From Streptomyces huasconensis (GTDB taxonomy: Bacteria; Actinomycetota; Actinomycetes; Streptomycetales; Streptomycetaceae), in assembly GCA_004010275.1 (NCBI GenBank), contig RBWT01000002.1, forward strand, positions 1 through 64,000: 64,000 bases of DNA, written 5' to 3'. The stretch's first letter is position 1, and every line of letters begins with the position of its first letter. Below, one piece after another: positions 20,034 to 28,982 of the stretch. The position numbers and the translations under genes were made by a program. Under the pieces are notes generated by a model. That model was not told the DNA's origin, did no database searches, and worked only from the letters and a program-made list of their open reading frames with translations.

Positions 20034-20360
20034 ATCGGGGGGGGTCCGGAATTGATGGCGGTCCGAGCCGGGAGGCGACCGTACGGCGGCTACGCGGCTT
20101 CGCCGTAGCCCGGCATCGGCGCGGCTGTCCCGCTCAGCGAGCCGCGCCCGCAGTGCCGCGAGCTCCTTGCACTCGGACTGTCACGGTCGATCCCCTGATG
20201 CGCTGCCGGTCTGCCTCGGCGAGGGCTCTCCGCCTACTGGCAGGTTCACCACGCGCTGGTCAAGGGAACGGCGCGGTGGGCTCCGGTGTGACAGTCCGGT
20301 TCAGGCGGCGCGAACGGGTGGTCGGGGCGGCCTTCCCCGGGAGGAGCGGGAGAGGGGAGG
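20034..20360. other. gap with hairpin and frame-broken remnants
   Basis: 327 bp between the RusA-like gene and the methyltransferase. GGCTACG/CGTAGCC (about 20087-20110) forms a 7-bp hairpin. On the minus strand, ALAEADRQRIRGSTVTVRV and, in another frame, KELAALRARLAERDSRADAG read as pieces of a coiled-coil C-terminus, suggesting a broken gene. Confidence 0.35.
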
Positions 20361-21059
20361 TCAGCGCTGCCGGTCAGCAATCACGAGCAACGTGTCCGCC
20401 GCGCGCGGCCCGTCGGATTCCGACGGAAGCACTTCGGCGGCGACGTTGGTGAACCCGGCCTCGTCGAGGACCTTCACCCATACATGCTCCTGGAGAACCC
20501 AACGGCGCAGCGAGGCCGTCTCACCCTCGGGGGTCTTCACTGAGATGTCGGCTGCCAGCAAGTCCGGTTGGGCAGGAGCGCCATTCAGGTAGTGGGCCAG
20601 GGTGGAGAAGACCAGTCGCCCGCCCGGCTTCAGCGCAGCGGCGGCCGCCGGCAGCAGTGCGCGCGGATCAGTGAAGTCGACGGCCCCGAACACGCTGTAC
20701 AGGACGTCGTAGGGGCTCTTCGTCGCCTGGAGGTGGGGCACCGCGTCGGACGACGTGATACGCAGGCGCGGGGCGAGGTGGGCGTACAGGTCTGTGGCCA
20801 TTTCGTACTGCGCCGGGGAGGCGTCGACGGCGACGATCTCGGCGGGCTCGTGGTGGATGGCCAGATGCGCGGCGTGCCGGGCGGCTCCGGCGCCGAGGTC
20901 GCCGACCGCTCCTCCCGTGAGATCGCCCAGCACTTCGCAGCCGGGGCCGCCGTCCTGGCTCCAGGTCCAGTGGAAGGCATCGGGGACGCCGCGGTCGCGC
21001 TCGGCACGGGTGCGGCCGTAGTGGTGCCAGAGGTCTGCCGTGGTGGTCATCCTCACCAT
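20361..21059 (-). CDS. class I SAM-dependent methyltransferase
   Basis: A 232-residue Rossmann methyltransferase. Motif I is GAVGDLGAGAARHAAHLA, the acidic strand end is EIVAVDASPAQ, then SSDAVPHL, PYDVLYSVFGAVDFTDP (motif IV) and LKPGGRLVFST (motif VI). The ORF covers the whole fold. Substrate unknown; the C-terminal half (HYLNGAPAQPDL, SLRRWVLQEHVWVKVLDEAGF) resembles small-molecule methyltransferases. ATG 21059 or 21050 may be the start. Confidence 0.85.
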   Translation of the reverse strand: MVRMTTTADLWHHYGRTRAERDRGVPDAFHWTWSQDGGPGCEVLGDLTGGAVGDLGAGAARHAAHLAIHHEPAEIVAVDASPAQYEMATDLYAHLAPRLRITSSDAVPHLQATKSPYDVLYSVFGAVDFTDPRALLPAAAAALKPGGRLVFSTLAHYLNGAPAQPDLLAADISVKTPEGETASLRRWVLQEHVWVKVLDEAGFTNVAAEVLPSESDGPRAADTLLVIADRQR

Positions 21060-21160
21060 CTTGGCGGGCGCGGGCTGGCGCCGGGGGGGTTCCGGTGAAG
21101 CTCACCCGGCCGAGTGCCGTGCCCCGGCCTGCGTCGGTCAGGGCACGGCTGTGTCGCTGG

Positions 21161-21625
21161 TCAGTGCGAGTCGTTGCCCGGGTGGCACGGTCCGCACGGG
21201 GCGGCGTCCGCCCAAAGCGGCAGGTCGACGTCCCACCCGTCAGCAGCGACGATGTGGGCCGTCCGCATCACCGAGCCGTCGTTCTTCATCTCGACTTCGG
21301 GCACGTGGTGCAGGAAGCGACCGCCGTTGAAGCGCTCGCACAGTTCGGCGTACGCCACGGTGTCGAGGATGATCGTGTGGACGCCGATGTCGACGAGCTT
21401 GCTGGGCGCGAGCCCCAGCCCCTCGCCCCGGTGGCGCATCGCGGTCAGCAGGTAGGCGTAACCCTGTTCGAGGACCCGGGCCGCCATGATCGAGTCGTAC
21501 GGGTAGTCGCGCACGAGCAGCCCGACCTGCTTGTCCCACAGACCGCTCGACACGACCTCCCGAGCGGAGCGGACCGGGCCGCTCATCGGGTCCGTGGCCA
21601 GAGGAGTTGCAACAGCCGTTGCCAT
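21161..21625 (-). CDS. glycine-rich-domain-containing-protein-like (GRDP/DUF1399-type) protein
   Basis: A 154-residue protein starting at ATG 21625, just after GGAGG. The core LAPSKLVDIGVHTIILDTVAYAELCERFNGGRFLHHVPE resembles the GRDP pattern (vDlxWHtHxLDTxxYxxxCerxxGxxxHH), with the usual first WH replaced by VH. The C-terminal tail GPCHPGNDSH is Cys/His-containing. Function unknown. It sits between a methyltransferase and a divergent TPR regulator; such small sets recur in Streptomyces accessory DNA. Confidence 0.6.
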   Translation of the reverse strand: MATAVATPLATDPMSGPVRSAREVVSSGLWDKQVGLLVRDYPYDSIMAARVLEQGYAYLLTAMRHRGEGLGLAPSKLVDIGVHTIILDTVAYAELCERFNGGRFLHHVPEVEMKNDGSVMRTAHIVAADGWDVDLPLWADAAPCGPCHPGNDSH

Positions 21626-21807
21626 GATGCCTCCGATGGACGTGCCCCGCGGTTCGGGGCGCTGCACTCAGAACACCGCAGCGCGTCCTCCTACGGTGAT
21701 CAACAGCCATTTCGCGCAAGGGCTTTGCACGTCGTGCAAGCAGCCTCGACCGCAACGAGGACCGTCCGTACCGTTGAGGGCCCCGGTCGTGCGGCGTGGG
21801 AGGACCT

Positions 21808-23091
21808 GTGCCCGTTGACCCATTCTGGAGCACCCCCAAGGCACGCGAGTTAGCCGAGCAGCGGCGCCCCGGCGCGCTCATCCGTCTCGGCCGTGAACAC
21901 CTCTCCTGGACCCTCGCCGCCCTCGGCGACCGGCTCGGCTGCGCACCCGCGACAGTTTCCCGGTTGGAGCGGCGGCACAGGGTCGTCGACCTGGACCTGG
22001 TCCATCGCGCCGCGCAAGAGGTCGGCGTTCCGCCACACATCCTGATGACTTCCCTGGCGCCACCCGCCCCGAAGGTGCCGACGGCCACTAGAGTGACGGC
22101 CAGTCCGCACGCCGAGGAGGACCCGATGCGCCGCCGTACGCTGCTCACCGCCACGGCTGCCGCCGGGCCAGTCGCCTTGATGGTGGGGCTCGACGAGGCC
22201 CTGGCCGACACGCCGGCCCCTACCGGCCGAGGCCCGCTGGGTGCCCGTGTAGCGGCCGCCCGCGACTTGTACGACAAGGGCGCGCACTCCCGCCTTCTCG
22301 CCGCGCTGCCGGGCCTCATCGCTGACGGCCATGCCGCGGCCTCCTCGCGCCGCGAACTCGATCAGGCCCGGCTCTCCTCCATCTACAGCCTGGCCGCTGC
22401 GGTGCTGACCAAGCTCGGCTCCTACGGCCAGGCCCGGCTCACCGCGGACCGGGCCCGCACCTGGGCCGAAGTCTCCGGTTCTCCGCTCGCGTCCGCGGCC
22501 GCCGCCAGGGAGCTGGCGATCGTCCTGCGCCACCAGGACCGCGGCGCCGAAGCCCAGCGCCTCATGACGACAGCAGCCTCTGCCGTCGAGGCGACCGGCC
22601 TGCGCACCGATGCGTCGATATCGGCCTATGCACAGATGCTCTGCACCCTGGCCTACACCGCGGCGCGGGGCGGCCACCGAGCCGAAGCCCTGTCGATGAC
22701 CGAGGAAGCCCGCCGCGCCGCTCGTCAGCTGTCGGCAGCCGCCCCAGCGGGCCGACTATTCCCCATCAGCCCGGCCGCCGTGGACTTGTACGCCGTCGGT
22801 GTGCACTGGGCGCTCGGAGATGCAGGAGCCGCCCTGGAAGCCGGGAAGAACCTCCGCCCCGCTCAATTCCCCACCGCGGAGCGAAAGGCCCGCATGGGCA
22901 CCGACATGGCACGCGCCTGGTGGGCCTGGGGACGGCCGGAGCAGACCGCCCGCGCCCTCCTTGACGCCTACCGAGCCAGCCCCGGCGAGGTCCGAGACCG
23001 CCCAGCGATCCGCAGCATTGTCGACGAGTTGGCGCGGCGCCATCCCCACACCAGCGGAGTCAAGGAACTGCATGCTGCCACCGCTCGGTAG
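21808..23091 (+). CDS. XRE-family regulator with TPR-like C-terminal domain
   Basis: 427 residues. The N-terminal HTH is IRLGREHLSWTLAALGDRLGCAPATVSRLERRHRVVDLDLV (residues about 20-65). A twin-arginine-like or membrane-like segment (RRRTLLTATAAAGPVALMVG) follows at residues about 110-130. The C-terminus has TPR-like helical pairs (SIYSLAAAVLTKLGSYGQARLTADRARTW). The pattern matches Streptomyces regulators with sensory TPR tails. GTG 21808 has GGAGG 4 nt upstream; GTG 21796 is the alternative. Divergent from the GRDP-like gene. Confidence 0.8.
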   Translation: MPVDPFWSTPKARELAEQRRPGALIRLGREHLSWTLAALGDRLGCAPATVSRLERRHRVVDLDLVHRAAQEVGVPPHILMTSLAPPAPKVPTATRVTASPHAEEDPMRRRTLLTATAAAGPVALMVGLDEALADTPAPTGRGPLGARVAAARDLYDKGAHSRLLAALPGLIADGHAAASSRRELDQARLSSIYSLAAAVLTKLGSYGQARLTADRARTWAEVSGSPLASAAAARELAIVLRHQDRGAEAQRLMTTAASAVEATGLRTDASISAYAQMLCTLAYTAARGGHRAEALSMTEEARRAARQLSAAAPAGRLFPISPAAVDLYAVGVHWALGDAGAALEAGKNLRPAQFPTAERKARMGTDMARAWWAWGRPEQTARALLDAYRASPGEVRDRPAIRSIVDELARRHPHTSGVKELHAATAR

Positions 23092-23148
23092 GACGCTTTG
23101 GTGCGCCTTCCCGTGGGCACGGATCACTGAAAACGTGTGGGGCCTTCG

Positions 23149-24054
23149 TCAGAGAATGCGCCAGCGCATGCCCAGGTCTTCGTTTTCAAGGCCGTGTACG
23201 CGGCGCAGAACTTCGTGGATGCTTTCTGGGGCATGGTGCACTTTGCGTGCGTTTGTAGTGATCATGCGCAATTCGCGGAGGTCACGCAGGGTGGGGTAAC
23301 CGGCCAGCGTAGTGACGTCGTACCCATAGGCCGTGGCGAAGTCCTTGTAGTGCTCCGGGGTGTAGCCGAAGCGTCGGCAGTGAACCTCGATGGTGACCAG
23401 GTCCCACTCCGGGTGGCCATACGCCACGGTGTCCCAGTCGCACAGCACCGCTTCATCGCCATGATGCAGGGCGTTGCGGTGCTGAGGGTCGCCTTGCAAG
23501 GGGCCGGTCGGCAAAGAGAAGTTCACCTCGGCGAGTTCGGCTTTGAGCCGGTCGACGCGTTCGGTGAGGAAGCGGAGAGTCGCTGTGGGCAGGGCGGTGA
23601 TCGCGGCGATGGACTTGCGGATGGCGCGGACGTTGTCGTGTTCTGGCAGCTCGACGGGTGGTGTGGGCAGGTTGTGGAGGTGGAGGAGGGGCTTGGCGAT
23701 CTGTGCGGCGCTGACTGGGTGGTCTGGCTGCGGGAGGTAGGTCCAGATGGTGACGGCGTGTCCGTCCACCAGGAGGGGCTGTTCCGGTCCGGGGTGTAGC
23801 GGCACGGTGGGGAAGTCGCGGTCCATCAGCCAGCGCACGAAGCGGGTAGTGCGGTGCACTGTGCTGGCCGGGGTGCCGCGGCGGGCGACCTTGACCACTG
23901 CGGCGGCATCGGGCAGCAGGATGACGGCGTTGGTGTGTCCGCGCAGGAGGCGCGCGTTCGCCCCGTCGAGGTCTGCGGCCTTGCAGGTGTGCTTGACAAT
24001 GTGGCGCAAATCGGTTTCGTCGAAGCCGCCGGGTGCCGGTGCTGGAGCTGTCAT
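23149..24054 (-). CDS. aminoglycoside phosphotransferase-like (APH) kinase
   Basis: A 301-residue kinase-fold protein. It has the ATP-binding region GHTNAVILLPDAAAVVKVARRG, an APH hinge TIWTYLPQPD, the catalytic loop LQGDPQHRNALHHGDEAVL and the metal-binding Asp in LCDWDTVAYGHPEWDLV. These fit the APH/choline kinase family, in which small molecules are phosphorylated. Resistance function is not implied; many Streptomyces paralogues are metabolic or unknown. It lies between two TPR-type HTH regulators. Confidence 0.82.
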   Translation of the reverse strand: MTAPAPAPGGFDETDLRHIVKHTCKAADLDGANARLLRGHTNAVILLPDAAAVVKVARRGTPASTVHRTTRFVRWLMDRDFPTVPLHPGPEQPLLVDGHAVTIWTYLPQPDHPVSAAQIAKPLLHLHNLPTPPVELPEHDNVRAIRKSIAAITALPTATLRFLTERVDRLKAELAEVNFSLPTGPLQGDPQHRNALHHGDEAVLCDWDTVAYGHPEWDLVTIEVHCRRFGYTPEHYKDFATAYGYDVTTLAGYPTLRDLRELRMITTNARKVHHAPESIHEVLRRVHGLENEDLGMRWRIL

Positions 24055-24087
24055 GGGGTTCAGGCTCGCCGACGAGATGGGTCGCTG

Positions 24088-25449
24088 TCACGCGGGTCCC
24101 TTGGGCAGCGCGAGGATTTCGGTGAGTTCGCGTGCGGCGCGTCCTCGGCGTATTCCTGGTGGGAGCACTTCCAGGACGTCCCGGGCCCGCTCCTCCAGGA
24201 TGTGAGTGCGGTGATCGGCCGGCACCCGGAGGTAGGTGGTGCCGGCGAGTTGGCATGCCTCGGCCGGACTGCGGTCGTGTACCAGGCAGATCGCTGCCTC
24301 CAGTTGCAGGAGGGCGGGGTCGATTCCCGTGCGGGCCGGGTACAGGGCGAGTGCTTCCTCCTGCACTCTGCGGGCCTGGTTGGTGCGGCCCAGGGCGGTG
24401 AAGGCGCCGCTGAGGTACAGCAGCATCCGCCGCTCGGGGAAGCTGAAGGCGTCGTCCTGGTCGCCGGGGTCGCAGCGGTCGTACAGCCGCTGGGCGGCGG
24501 CGATGGTGGTTTCCGCCGCAGCGGCATTGCCTTGGCGGGCCAGGGCTCGGGCTTCTGCCGCGGTCGCGAAGGCGGCCGTCGCGGTCTGTCGGCCCCGCGA
24601 GAGCAGACGGGCTTCTCGGCCCAGGGTGACGGCGCCCTCCAGCGGACCGTAGTAGTACGGCAGCATTGCGCGCTGGGCGCGGACCCGGGCCCGGAGTTCG
24701 AGGTTGCCGCTGTCGTCGGCCGCGCTCTGCGCGGTGTCGTACCAGGCTCGAGACGCTGAGAGGCGTCCCAGCTTCATCAGGGCATCGGCGATCAATGTGG
24801 CGAGTACCGCCGTCATCTCCGACAGCCGGACTTGCACCGCGGCAGGCTGCCGGTCCACCGCCAGGTTCTTGACCTCCTCCAACTCATCAAGGAGTTCAGT
24901 GAGCATCTTCGCGGGCGGGGCGTAGAGGTACTGCCTCCGGACATCGAGGATGCGTTCGTCGAGCAAGTCCATCTGCGCGGCGGTGACGCTGCCCAACGCC
25001 AGAGTCCGGTCCATGGAACGACGGGCGGCCTCAATGCGGCCGTCGAGCACATCGACCGGTGCGCCGGCCCTCTCGGGCTGCCGTTCCGGCGTCCAGGCGC
25101 CCCCCGCTGGAACGGTGAAACCAAGATCATGGGCCGAGCAGTCGTACAGGCGGCACAGCAAGGAGATGGCTCCCTGTCGCGGCTGGTGCATGCCCATCTC
25201 CCATAGCCGCAGTTGGTCGGCATCAGTACGTGGCGCGGTCAGCCCCAGGTCCTCCGCCAAGGCGCGCAAATGATCAACGGTTTCGGTCTGAGTCCACCCG
25301 CGCGCAAGCCGCTGGGCGCGGAGCAAACTGACGTGGCAGCACTGGTGAATCTCTAAGGCGATCTGCGACAGCCCGTACCCAGCTTCGGACCGTGTCTCGC
25401 GGATGCGTTTAGAACACGAGGGGCTGTGCGATACCGAACGCTGGTGCAT
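24088..25449 (-). CDS. XRE-family regulator with TPR-like C-terminal domain
   Basis: About 453 residues. The N-terminal HTH-like part (IALEIHQCCHVSLLRAQRLARGWTQTETVDHLRALAEDLGL) is followed by a second DNA-binding-like stretch (QLRLWEMGMHQPRQGAISLLCRLYDCSAHDLG), the layout of Streptomyces TPR-HTH proteins. The C-terminal 280 residues are TPR-like helices. ATG 25449 has GGAGAAGG upstream and is preferred over 25485. It is encoded 33 bp upstream of the APH-like gene on the same strand and may be co-transcribed with it. Confidence 0.8.
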   Translation of the reverse strand: MHQRSVSHSPSCSKRIRETRSEAGYGLSQIALEIHQCCHVSLLRAQRLARGWTQTETVDHLRALAEDLGLTAPRTDADQLRLWEMGMHQPRQGAISLLCRLYDCSAHDLGFTVPAGGAWTPERQPERAGAPVDVLDGRIEAARRSMDRTLALGSVTAAQMDLLDERILDVRRQYLYAPPAKMLTELLDELEEVKNLAVDRQPAAVQVRLSEMTAVLATLIADALMKLGRLSASRAWYDTAQSAADDSGNLELRARVRAQRAMLPYYYGPLEGAVTLGREARLLSRGRQTATAAFATAAEARALARQGNAAAAETTIAAAQRLYDRCDPGDQDDAFSFPERRMLLYLSGAFTALGRTNQARRVQEEALALYPARTGIDPALLQLEAAICLVHDRSPAEACQLAGTTYLRVPADHRTHILEERARDVLEVLPPGIRRGRAARELTEILALPKGPA

Positions 25450-25767
25450 GAGCGGGGCCCTTCTCCGTACGCGGTAACCCGCCACGAGCGTAGTGAGCAG
25501 ACCGCAACGCTGCGTTGAGAATCCGTGACTTCTTCACGGCCCCGAGCCGCGAAACCGTGAAGCGGACGGCGCACCCGTAAAACGCGCCCATGTCACGGTT
25601 GTTGCCGACTCCCCGCCTGACAACCCTTACATCCCCGAACCTCGCAGGCCGGACCACCAACGTCAGCGCTCAACCGTTACGTACGGACGCCGTTGGCGAC
25701 CACAGCCTCGGGAATCGGTGCAACACCTTGCAGGGTCGCCCGCACTGAGCAGAGGGGAGGTTCCTCC

Positions 25768-26385
25768 ATGACACCCATCACCGACGTCACCTTCGAGGCC
25801 ACGAAGCCGACGCTCAAGGAGTCGTGGATAGCGGCCAACAGGCAGGCGCCCTCGCACCTGTTGGGCGTCCAGTTCGTCGCCGACAGCGGAGATCACCGGA
25901 GGTGGGAACTGATGGGCACCGTGACCAGCCGTCTTCCTGACTACCTCCCCCTGGAGGCGGACGATGTGCTCGACGACGTGGGTTTCGCCGTCCAGCTCGA
26001 CCGCCGGGCCCCGAGCGCAGACGTCCCCCGGTCCGAGGCTGTGTGGGTCGGGCGCTGCCGCCGGATCAGCATGGCCAAGCTGAACCTCTGGGGAATGTCT
26101 CCCGTCCTCGTCGAGAACGCGATGCTGGTGATCAGCGAGCTGGCCACCAACGCGTTGCGGTACGGCATCGTCCTCGGATTCCGTCTGATCATCACCACGG
26201 ATGAGATCGCCATCGTGGTGACCGACGGCACGATCAGTACGCCGCAGGTGCATAAGGCGTCCGCGGAGGAGGAGCACGGCCGCGGGATGTTCCTCGTGGA
26301 AACCTTCGCGACCAAGTGGGGCGTGAGCCCCGACGGCATGGCGACGTGGTGCACCCTCGCCACCGCTGAGGGGCGGCCACGATGA
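25768..26385 (+). CDS. ATP-binding protein of the anti-sigma-factor (HATPase) type
   Basis: 205 residues with a GHKL fold in the C-terminal half. The N box is LVISELATNALRYG; the G boxes are IVVTDGT and EEEHGRGMFLVETFATKWGV. This matches the RsbW-like serine kinase/anti-sigma proteins that are abundant in Streptomyces. It starts at ATG 25768 after AGAGGGGAGG. The next gene overlaps its stop by ATGA, beginning a run of coupled genes. The partner sigma factor or antagonist is not visible here. Confidence 0.82.
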   Translation: MTPITDVTFEATKPTLKESWIAANRQAPSHLLGVQFVADSGDHRRWELMGTVTSRLPDYLPLEADDVLDDVGFAVQLDRRAPSADVPRSEAVWVGRCRRISMAKLNLWGMSPVLVENAMLVISELATNALRYGIVLGFRLIITTDEIAIVVTDGTISTPQVHKASAEEEHGRGMFLVETFATKWGVSPDGMATWCTLATAEGRPR

Positions 26386-26774
26386 CCGCCGCGCCGGACG
26401 TCTGTGCGGAGCTCATGCGCCGCCGGTACACCACCGCGCCCGACGAGATGGGGCCGCTGCTCGTCGCACTGCGCCGGTCTCAGATCAGCATTGACGCGAC
26501 GGCGCTGTACGGCGACTTAGAGGCCGTGCTCGGTGAACACGCGCGCCCTGCTCCAGAGGAAATCGAGGGACTCGCCGCCCGGTTCCGCCAGACGACGCTC
26601 TCCCTTATCCAGCTCGTGCCGTACACAGTCACGCCATACCCCCTTGACGCGATGTACCTCCTCAACGAACTGCGCGCCGAGCGACCACAACCCCAGCACG
26701 CCCAGCGGTACCTCCTCCGCTTCGCCCTGGCCATCGTCGACGTGCTCGACCTGATGGGAGACAACGCGCCATGA
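26382..26774 (+). CDS. hypothetical helical protein coupled to the ATP-binding protein
   Basis: 130 residues, mostly helical (GPLLVALRRSQISIDATALY, EEIEGLAARFRQTTLSLIQL, RYLLRFALAIVDVLDLMGD). It may belong to the DUF6415 group often found beside such ATP-binding proteins, but I cannot confirm this. It overlaps both neighbours by ATGA. A TTA leucine codon at 26517-26519 makes translation depend on the bldA tRNA. Confidence 0.7.
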   Translation: MTAAPDVCAELMRRRYTTAPDEMGPLLVALRRSQISIDATALYGDLEAVLGEHARPAPEEIEGLAARFRQTTLSLIQLVPYTVTPYPLDAMYLLNELRAERPQPQHAQRYLLRFALAIVDVLDLMGDNAP

Positions 26775-26836
26775 AAGCACGGTCTGCCCTTGACCTGCTG
26801 AAAGCACTCGGCACGGGCCTGCGGGACACCGAATGA
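26771..26836 (+). CDS. 21-residue micro-ORF with ATGA overlaps on both sides
   Basis: The peptide is M-KARSALDLLKALGTGLRDTE, an amphipathic helix by composition. Its ATG overlaps the stop of the upstream gene (ATGA at 26771-26774), and its TGA overlaps the ATG of the downstream gene (ATGA at 26833-26836). It could be a translational relay that couples the flanking genes or a functional micropeptide. The arrangement is clear; the function is unknown. Confidence 0.5.
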   Translation: MKARSALDLLKALGTGLRDTE

Positions 26837-27381
26837 TGCACACGCCCGATGCCAAGGACCACTCACCTGTGGCCGCGGTCTTGATGGAGGCGCGCGAAGC
26901 GTACGACTTCACGTACTACGCGCAACGGATCGCTGACCCGGCGCTGTTGGAGCAGAGCCTGGCGATCTGCATGGTCCGCATACCGCTGCTCGCTGTTCCC
27001 GTCGGAGGCAGCCGCCGCGGTGGCTACTACCCCGTGCCCTGCCTGTGCTTCGGGCTCACCGTCCGGGACGCACTGCGCGGACAGCCCGGCTTCCCCCTTC
27101 CGCGGGTGCGGTGGTCGGACTTCCCGGACAACTGCTACGTCGTCGAGTGGGGCGAGAGGCCACCGATGGTCTGGTGGCCGGGGCACGACGAGACCCCCTT
27201 GGGCCGCTTCTACGGCTACAGCGAAACCGCCATCGACCAGTACACGGCGGCCCAGCACACCGGGTGCCGACCATGTCCCCGGCCTCCTGCTCGGTGTTCT
27301 CGCCCGAGCGGCCCCTTGTCTGAGCACGTCCGAAAGGAAAGCACGCATGTCTGTGTACAAGCCCCCCAGCGCCGACCTTGA
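26833..27381 (+). CDS. DUF6302-like hypothetical protein
   Basis: A 182-residue reading. The first 150 residues match what I know of the Streptomyces DUF6302 family: AYDFTYYAQRIADPALLEQSLAI, IPLLAVPVGGSRRGGYY, RWSDFPDNCYVVEWGE and GRFYGYSETAIDQYT. The tail after HTGCRPCPRP is Arg/Pro-rich and may follow a frame error near 27265. Function unknown. It shares the coupled transcript with the ATP-binding protein. Confidence 0.7.
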   Translation: MMHTPDAKDHSPVAAVLMEAREAYDFTYYAQRIADPALLEQSLAICMVRIPLLAVPVGGSRRGGYYPVPCLCFGLTVRDALRGQPGFPLPRVRWSDFPDNCYVVEWGERPPMVWWPGHDETPLGRFYGYSETAIDQYTAAQHTGCRPCPRPPARCSRPSGPLSEHVRKESTHVCVQAPQRRP

Positions 27382-27597
27382 GGCGCCCGACCACGACACC
27401 GGCAGGGACCACCCCCGGGGACTACGCCCGCGGCTGCGCTTCGCGCTACGACGGCGCGCGGCCGCCCGGCAGCTCCGGCGTCCCGCTACTCGCAGGGAGG
27501 TTGGCACTCCCGCACCCACTGGACCGCCCGGCAGAAGCAGCAGTGGGGGCAGTACCCCGCGGCCGCGGGCGACGATCCCGTACATCACTGCCCGTGA
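27347..27597 (+). pseudogene. small Trp-rich hypothetical protein (two apparent frameshifts)
   Basis: ATG 27347, with GAAAGGAAAG upstream, starts MSVYKPPSADLEAPDHDT. Protein-like sequence then continues in a second frame (TTPGDYARGCASRYDGARPP) and a third (RYSQGGWHSRTHWTARQKQQ, then WGQYPAAAGDDPVHHCP) to a TGA at 27595. The joins lie near CCCCCGGGG at about 27413 and near 27480. Corrected length is about 83 residues. I do not recognise a function, and the reconstruction is my inference. Confidence 0.45.
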
Positions 27598-28192
27598 GGG
27601 CGAGGTTGACGAGTCCTTCCTCGCCTTACGCGCTTCCTTCAGCAGCGCCGGCGGCAGCCGCATCAGCTACGCGGACGAAGGGTGGAGGGACCGAGACGCG
27701 CAGGGCGTCTTGTGGGCGCGGGTCTCGCAGTCGCTCGACGAGCACGGGGTGCTGGTTGGCGCACCGCGCTGGAAGATGATCAACCCGGCCCGGCAGCGCG
27801 AGACGATGTCGCAGCTGTTGTGCCAGTTCTGCCGTGAACCGGCCAGGACGGACGAGGGGATCTTGTTCCTCCACAGCACCAAGGCGGGTGCGCTCGACTC
27901 CAGTACCTCGCTCCGCACCACTCAGCCGCCTTTTTGCCGCAAGCACGCGCGCATGGCGCCGGACAGGTGTTCTCACCTCGCCAAGCACGGCGTCGCGCTG
28001 CTGGCGCAGAGCGCCCCCCTGTACGGCGTCGTCGGCACTCCCTACCGGTACACCGCTGACCGCACCATCCAGGCCATGGCCTGCGACGGCGACCCCGTGC
28101 CCTACGGTCACGGCGACCTGGACTGGATGGTGGCCTCCCAGCTCGTGCGCACGCTGCGGGCGTTCAAGGTCGTCAACCTGGAAGACCTGTGA
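27594..28192 (+). CDS. hypothetical protein with a Cys-rich, zinc-binding-like centre
   Basis: About 198 residues ending VNLEDL. The centre has CQFCREPAR, then PPFCRKHARMAPDRCSHL, giving C-x2-C..C..C/H spacing that suggests a treble-clef zinc site. The following APLYGVVGTPYRY and PYGHGDLDWMVASQLVRTLRA are well formed. The start is unclear: a GTG at 27594 overlaps the preceding stop but is out of frame by one base, so another indel near 27605 is likely. A TTA codon sits at 27626-27628. Confidence 0.6.
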
Positions 28193-28290
28193 GAGCGCGC
28201 GGCCACCACAGACCGCCGCTCGGTGAGCCGGAGACTTCGCGCCCGGCTCATCGAGCGGCCCTTAACCCGGTATCTGAAGAGAGGGCTGAC

Positions 28291-28752
28291 GTGTCCGCTG
28301 GCATGACCGTCTCGTTCACCCGCCGCGAGAAGCAGGTGGTGCAGTGTCTCGCCGAGGGCCTGACCGACCACGAGATCGCGCGTCGCCTGGACCTCAAGAC
28401 GGGGACGGTCCGACACCACATCACCACGGCGTCAAGAAAGACGGGCGCGAAAGGTCAGACACAGCTCGTCGCCTGCTCCTACACCCTGGGGCTGCTCCTG
28501 CTGCCCGCTCCCGAAAGCCACACGGTATACGTCCCCCCGCAGCTCCGGGAGTTGATCCCGCTGATCGTGCAGGGGATGAGCAAAATGCAGATCGCCGTCC
28601 AGACGAACACGGCACCATCGCACATTCGCAGAGGTACCCAGCGGCTCATGCAACTCCTTCACGCTCGTACCCGCCCGCGCCTCGTGACCCGCGCTCGTCA
28701 GCACGGCCTGCTGAAGACGGCGCCGCTCGGCAGCGCCGCTGTACAGACCTGA
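28291..28752 (+). CDS. LuxR-type HTH protein
   Basis: A 153-residue protein starting at GTG 28291, with AGAGGG upstream. An N-terminal GerE-like HTH reads FTRREKQVVQCLAEGLTDHEIARRLDLKTGTVRHHITTASRKTG. A second, weaker HTH-like unit follows (PPQLRELIPLIVQGMSKMQIAV..TNTAPSHIRRGTQRLMQLL). No receiver domain is present, so it acts alone or with another sensor. Confidence 0.78.
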   Translation: MSAGMTVSFTRREKQVVQCLAEGLTDHEIARRLDLKTGTVRHHITTASRKTGAKGQTQLVACSYTLGLLLLPAPESHTVYVPPQLRELIPLIVQGMSKMQIAVQTNTAPSHIRRGTQRLMQLLHARTRPRLVTRARQHGLLKTAPLGSAAVQT

Positions 28753-28982
28753 CTTCCCAGACTGGGCTTCCTCCGGGTCTCGTCGGCCCACCGTGCCCCC
28801 GTGCGGGAGCGGCCCGAGACGCGCTGCAAGGAGGAAGCGGCGCTCCCGTGGCCCGGCAGGCATGCGCGATCCGCCCCGGCCGCCACCCTCCAAGGGTGCG
28901 AGGCGGCGGCCGGTCACCACCTTCTCCCTTGCCACCCCCTGTGCACGCTCTCCGATCCGATCCGATCCAGATAGGCCATACG

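Noticed and set aside
23149..24054. The APH-like kinase as an antibiotic resistance gene
   Set aside because: The fold alone does not show resistance; context is regulatory rather than a drug cluster.
28951..28968. Three tandem GATCC units as an operator
   Set aside because: Too short, and only one locus; noted in the DUF5999 entry but not called.
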